NCBI GenBank assembly: GCA_937915915.1
Contig: CALGGN010000317.1
Location: 1-7,186 of the forward strand
Length of the DNA stretch: 7,186 bases
From: an uncultured Selenomonas sp.
GTDB taxonomy: Bacteria > Bacillota > Negativicutes > Selenomonadales > Selenomonadaceae
Direction of reading: 5' to 3'
In this document: positions 5,468-7,186 of the stretch, piece by piece
How positions within the stretch are numbered: the stretch's first letter is position 1
How the letters are laid out: each line of letters opens with the position of its first letter
The notes under the pieces: generated by a model
Database searches by the model: none
What the model was told of the DNA's origin: nothing
Seen by the model: only the letters and a program-made list of their open reading frames with translations
Position numbers and translations under genes: made by a program

Positions 5468-5848
5468 ATGATTTTTAGGTTGTTGATATTATTAAGCATC
5501 TTGGTTTCGACATCTTGCGCAATAGAGTCACGGGATGAGGGGGCTTTGTATGCCGACGATAGCCAACAATCTTTGTGGAACGACGGATGCTCGTCTGAGG
5601 TGCAGAACCAAGGGTTTTCGTGGTTTGGACTTGTTGAAAATGAAGATGCGCCCGTATTGCGCAATGTGGTGCGGATGCAATCAGTACATCGAGTTTATGA
5701 AAAGCGCAAGACATTTGCTTCTGGTTCGTTAAGTGTTTCATTAATAACAATTCCCTTAAAACATCTCGCTAAGAAACGGCTCAAAGTCTGCCATCTGAAT
5801 CATCATGGCGGACAGTTGCTGTATTTCCTTTGCACTCTCCGTAATTGA
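5468..5848 (+). CDS. Hypothetical small exported protein, possibly a lipoprotein
   Basis: I do not recognise this 126-residue protein. The N-terminus MIFRLLILLSILVSTSCAIE has one basic residue, a hydrophobic core and a Cys at 17 preceded by S-T-S. That would fit the loose lipoproteins signals of Bacteroidetes, although the usual L/A residues before Cys are missing. The middle (ADDSQQSLWNDG, QNQGFSWFGLVENEDAPVLR) is acidic and Trp-containing. The C-terminus is basic and histidine-rich (HLAKKRLKVCHLNHHGGQLL), with no membrane segment evident. Codon use is compatible with its neighbours. It lies right after a consensus Bacteroidetes -7 box, and its stop is about 110 bases before a terminator, so it could be a one-gene unit. 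Two other frames over the same stretch are also open, so coding status is uncertain. Confidence 0.4.
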   Translation: MIFRLLILLSILVSTSCAIESRDEGALYADDSQQSLWNDGCSSEVQNQGFSWFGLVENEDAPVLRNVVRMQSVHRVYEKRKTFASGSLSVSLITIPLKHLAKKRLKVCHLNHHGGQLLYFLCTLRN

Positions 5849-5959
5849 TTTGCCATTTTACACATTATGTTTAACACCGAAGGCGCGGCATAATACGTGC
5901 TTTCTGGGATTCTCGTATTAATTCATTAATCAAAAGTTTTCCTATCAATTTTAATTTTT
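5849..5959. other. AT-rich intergenic stretch before the terminator
   Basis: I find no convincing gene in this stretch. It contains ATTAATTCATTAAT (5917-5930), two copies of the self-complementary ATTAAT separated by two bases, which could be a small operator or chance in AT-rich DNA. TAATTTTTG at 5952-5960 is one base too long to match the TAnnTTTG promoter motif. A frame of about 33 codons on the minus strand (5857-5756) is open but lacks a start. Confidence 0.35.
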
Positions 5960-6003
5960 GCTGCGGGAATGAAGGTTTTTCCGCATTTCCGCAGCGTTTT
6001 TTT
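5960..6003 (+). terminator. Strong Rho-independent terminator (or attenuator) before the antiporter gene
   Basis: GCTGCGGGAATG (5960-5971) pairs with CATTTCCGCAGC (5984-5995) over 12 base pairs with one G-T wobble. An inner GG-CC pair around a TTTTT loop extends it. A run of seven T follows at 5997-6003. It ends only 14 bases before the antiporter ATG. It may end the upstream small gene's transcript. Since no promoter is visible between it and the ATG, it could also act as an attenuator in the antiporter leader. Confidence 0.8.
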
Positions 6004-6017
6004 ATAATAACAACCCT

Positions 6018-7172
6018 ATGGAAGGATTCTTTTTAGTAACGGCTGTATTGGCGTTTGCGAGCATTTGGGCTTGCAAGGTGGGCTACAAGTTTGGAGTGCC
6101 GATTTTGCTGATGTTCCTTTTTACGGGAATGGCATTTGGCGACGGCGGACTTAGGCTCATCATGTTCGACAACTTTGAAACCGCCTCCACAATCGGCACG
6201 GTGGCTCTGTGCGTGATATTGTTTTCGGGCGGCATGGACACCAAATTTTCCGACATCCGTCCGGTGCTTACCGAGGGCGTAATTTTGGCGACATTCGGTG
6301 TTGCGCTCACAGCCATAATCACCGGCTTTGTGATAAAAGGCGTTTTTGGCTTAATGTTGGGCAGTACGATTGGCATTGCATCGTGCTTGCTGTTGGCGTC
6401 AACGATGGCTTCAACGGATTCTGCATCGGTATTTTCGATTCTGCGCTCCCAAAACCTCAACCTCAAAAACCGTCTCCGCCCGCTCCTCGAATCCGAAAGC
6501 GGCAGCAACGACCCCGTGGCTTACATTATGACCGTTACGCTAATTGGAATCGTAAAACAGGGAGATTCAGTAGATTATGCGTCGGTGGTGCTCGACGTGT
6601 TGATGAAACTTGTGATGGGCGGATTGTCGGGCTTCCTCGTGGCAAAATTGTTCGTCATCGCTCTCAATAAACTCAACATCGACAATGCCTCGCTTTATCC
6701 TATTGCGGTATTGGCGGGCTGTCTGTTTATATTTTCGGTGTCGTATTTTGTGGGCGGCAACAGTTATTTGGCGGTGTATATCGGCGGACTTGTAATCGGC
6801 AATTCCACTTTTGTGCACAAGCGCGCCACAATCAATTTTTTTGACGGTCTTACGTGGCTCTGCCAGCTTATTATGTTCTTGACGTTGGGACTTTTGGTGT
6901 CGCCCAAAGAACTTTTGCCAACCATCGTGCCGGGCATCGTAATCTCGGTGGTGATGATATTGATAGCCCGTCCTGTGAGCGTTTTCTTGTGCCTTGCTCC
7001 ATTCAAAAGGAGTTTTAAGGAAAAACTGTTTATATCGTGGGTGGGATTGAAGGGCGCGGCTCCGATTATCTTTGCCATAATGCTCCTTACAGCCGGCACG
7101 CCCGACGCTGCAAGGGAGTTCAACATCGTGTTTATGTGCACATTGATTTCGCTGTTGGTGCAGGGCACGTCC
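6018..7172 (+). CDS. nhaP2: Potassium/proton antiporter (NhaP2/CvrA type), C-terminus missing
   Basis: This inner-membrane CPA-family antiporter exchanges K+ (or Na+) for H+ to control cytoplasmic ion content and pH. The 385 visible residues form about ten or more hydrophobic segments starting at the N-terminus (FFLVTAVLAFASIWA). Family motifs are clear: ASTDSASVFSILRS at 131-144 is the unwound-helix TD motif, and LESESGSNDPVAYI at 157-170 carries the paired Asn-Asp (N164, D165) that binds the cation. WVGLKGAAPIIFAIMLLTAG (341-360) followed by VQGTS (381-385) marks the last transport helices. The ATG has no Shine-Dalgarno and follows CAACCCT, typical for Bacteroidetes. The frame stays open to the end, where real sequence gives way to adapter at 7173. 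The rest of the membrane domain and any cytoplasmic TrkA-C-type regulatory domain are not in the window. A terminator-like hairpin sits just upstream. Confidence 0.88.
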
Positions 7173-7186
7173 AGATCGGAAGAGCG
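7173..7186 (+). other. Illumina TruSeq adapter remnant
   Basis: The final 14 bases are AGATCGGAAGAGCG, which matches the standard Illumina adapter (the read-2 side form continues from AGATCGGAAGAGCG). It is not biological sequence. It begins exactly after the codons for the antiporter's VQGTS segment and replaces the expected continuation of the gene. Confidence 0.97.

Noticed and set aside
5756..5857. Short minus-strand frame ending in ADFEPFLSEMF
   Set aside because: The peptide looks protein-like but has no start codon after its upstream stop and overlaps the candidate small exported gene. It is too short to support.
6083..6508. Minus-strand open frames opposite the antiporter
   Set aside because: The plus strand carries an uninterrupted antiporter frame with TD, ND and VGLKG motifs. 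The antisense frames have none.
1..7186. CRISPR arrays, tRNA, rRNA, insertion sequences or toxin-antitoxin pairs
   Set aside because: Reading both strands by eye, I saw no spaced direct repeats, no cloverleaf with a TPsiC-like GGTTCRA arm, no conserved rRNA segment, no transposase and no small paired genes.

Overview
This window does not read as one piece of a genome. It is most likely a metagenomic contig, probably gut-type, stitched from at least two phyla, and it ends in 14 bases of Illumina adapter. From 1 to about 2286 the DNA is GC-rich (44 of 60 bases are G or C at 841-900), with strong AGGAGG ribosome sites and Clostridia-type families. From about 2448 the leaders are A-rich with no Shine-Dalgarno, a TAnnTTTG promoter motif appears, and the proteins look Bacteroidales-like.

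Left part. A minus-strand prophage-like protein fragment (1-360) lies divergent to a complete GH43-type glycosidase (489-1523, TTG start). Next comes the start of a secreted leucine-rich-repeat protein. It runs in frame into the C-terminal end of CdsA, and the CdsA end is followed by the N-terminus of DXR, the usual cdsA-dxr order. DXR then runs in frame into a DUF6273-type protein, which itself appears to be two pieces. Each switch falls on a short motif that both partners would be expected to carry: GDLAFS at 1743-1760, EEQARI at 2060-2077 and GNCWWWLR at 2264-2286. That is the pattern expected when a de Bruijn assembler crosses between unrelated genes through a shared k-mer. It also explains why the reading frame survives each time.

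Right part. A complete beta-class adenine methyltransferase of Type III Mod type (2448-4457) carries an AT-rich target-recognition segment. It is followed by an AraC-family regulator broken by one extra T in a T8 run (4486-5377), a possible small exported protein with a Bacteroidetes-type promoter (5468-5848), a strong intrinsic terminator (5960-6003), and a K+/H+ antiporter truncated by the contig end (6018-7172).

I see no credible new multi-gene system. The methyltransferase has no restriction subunit on the downstream side, and its upstream neighbourhood is lost at a junction. The most biologically interesting signals are the mosaic recognition domain of Mod and the T8 tract in the regulator. 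Both need read-level confirmation because this contig is demonstrably unreliable. No rRNA, tRNA, CRISPR array or transposase was recognised.
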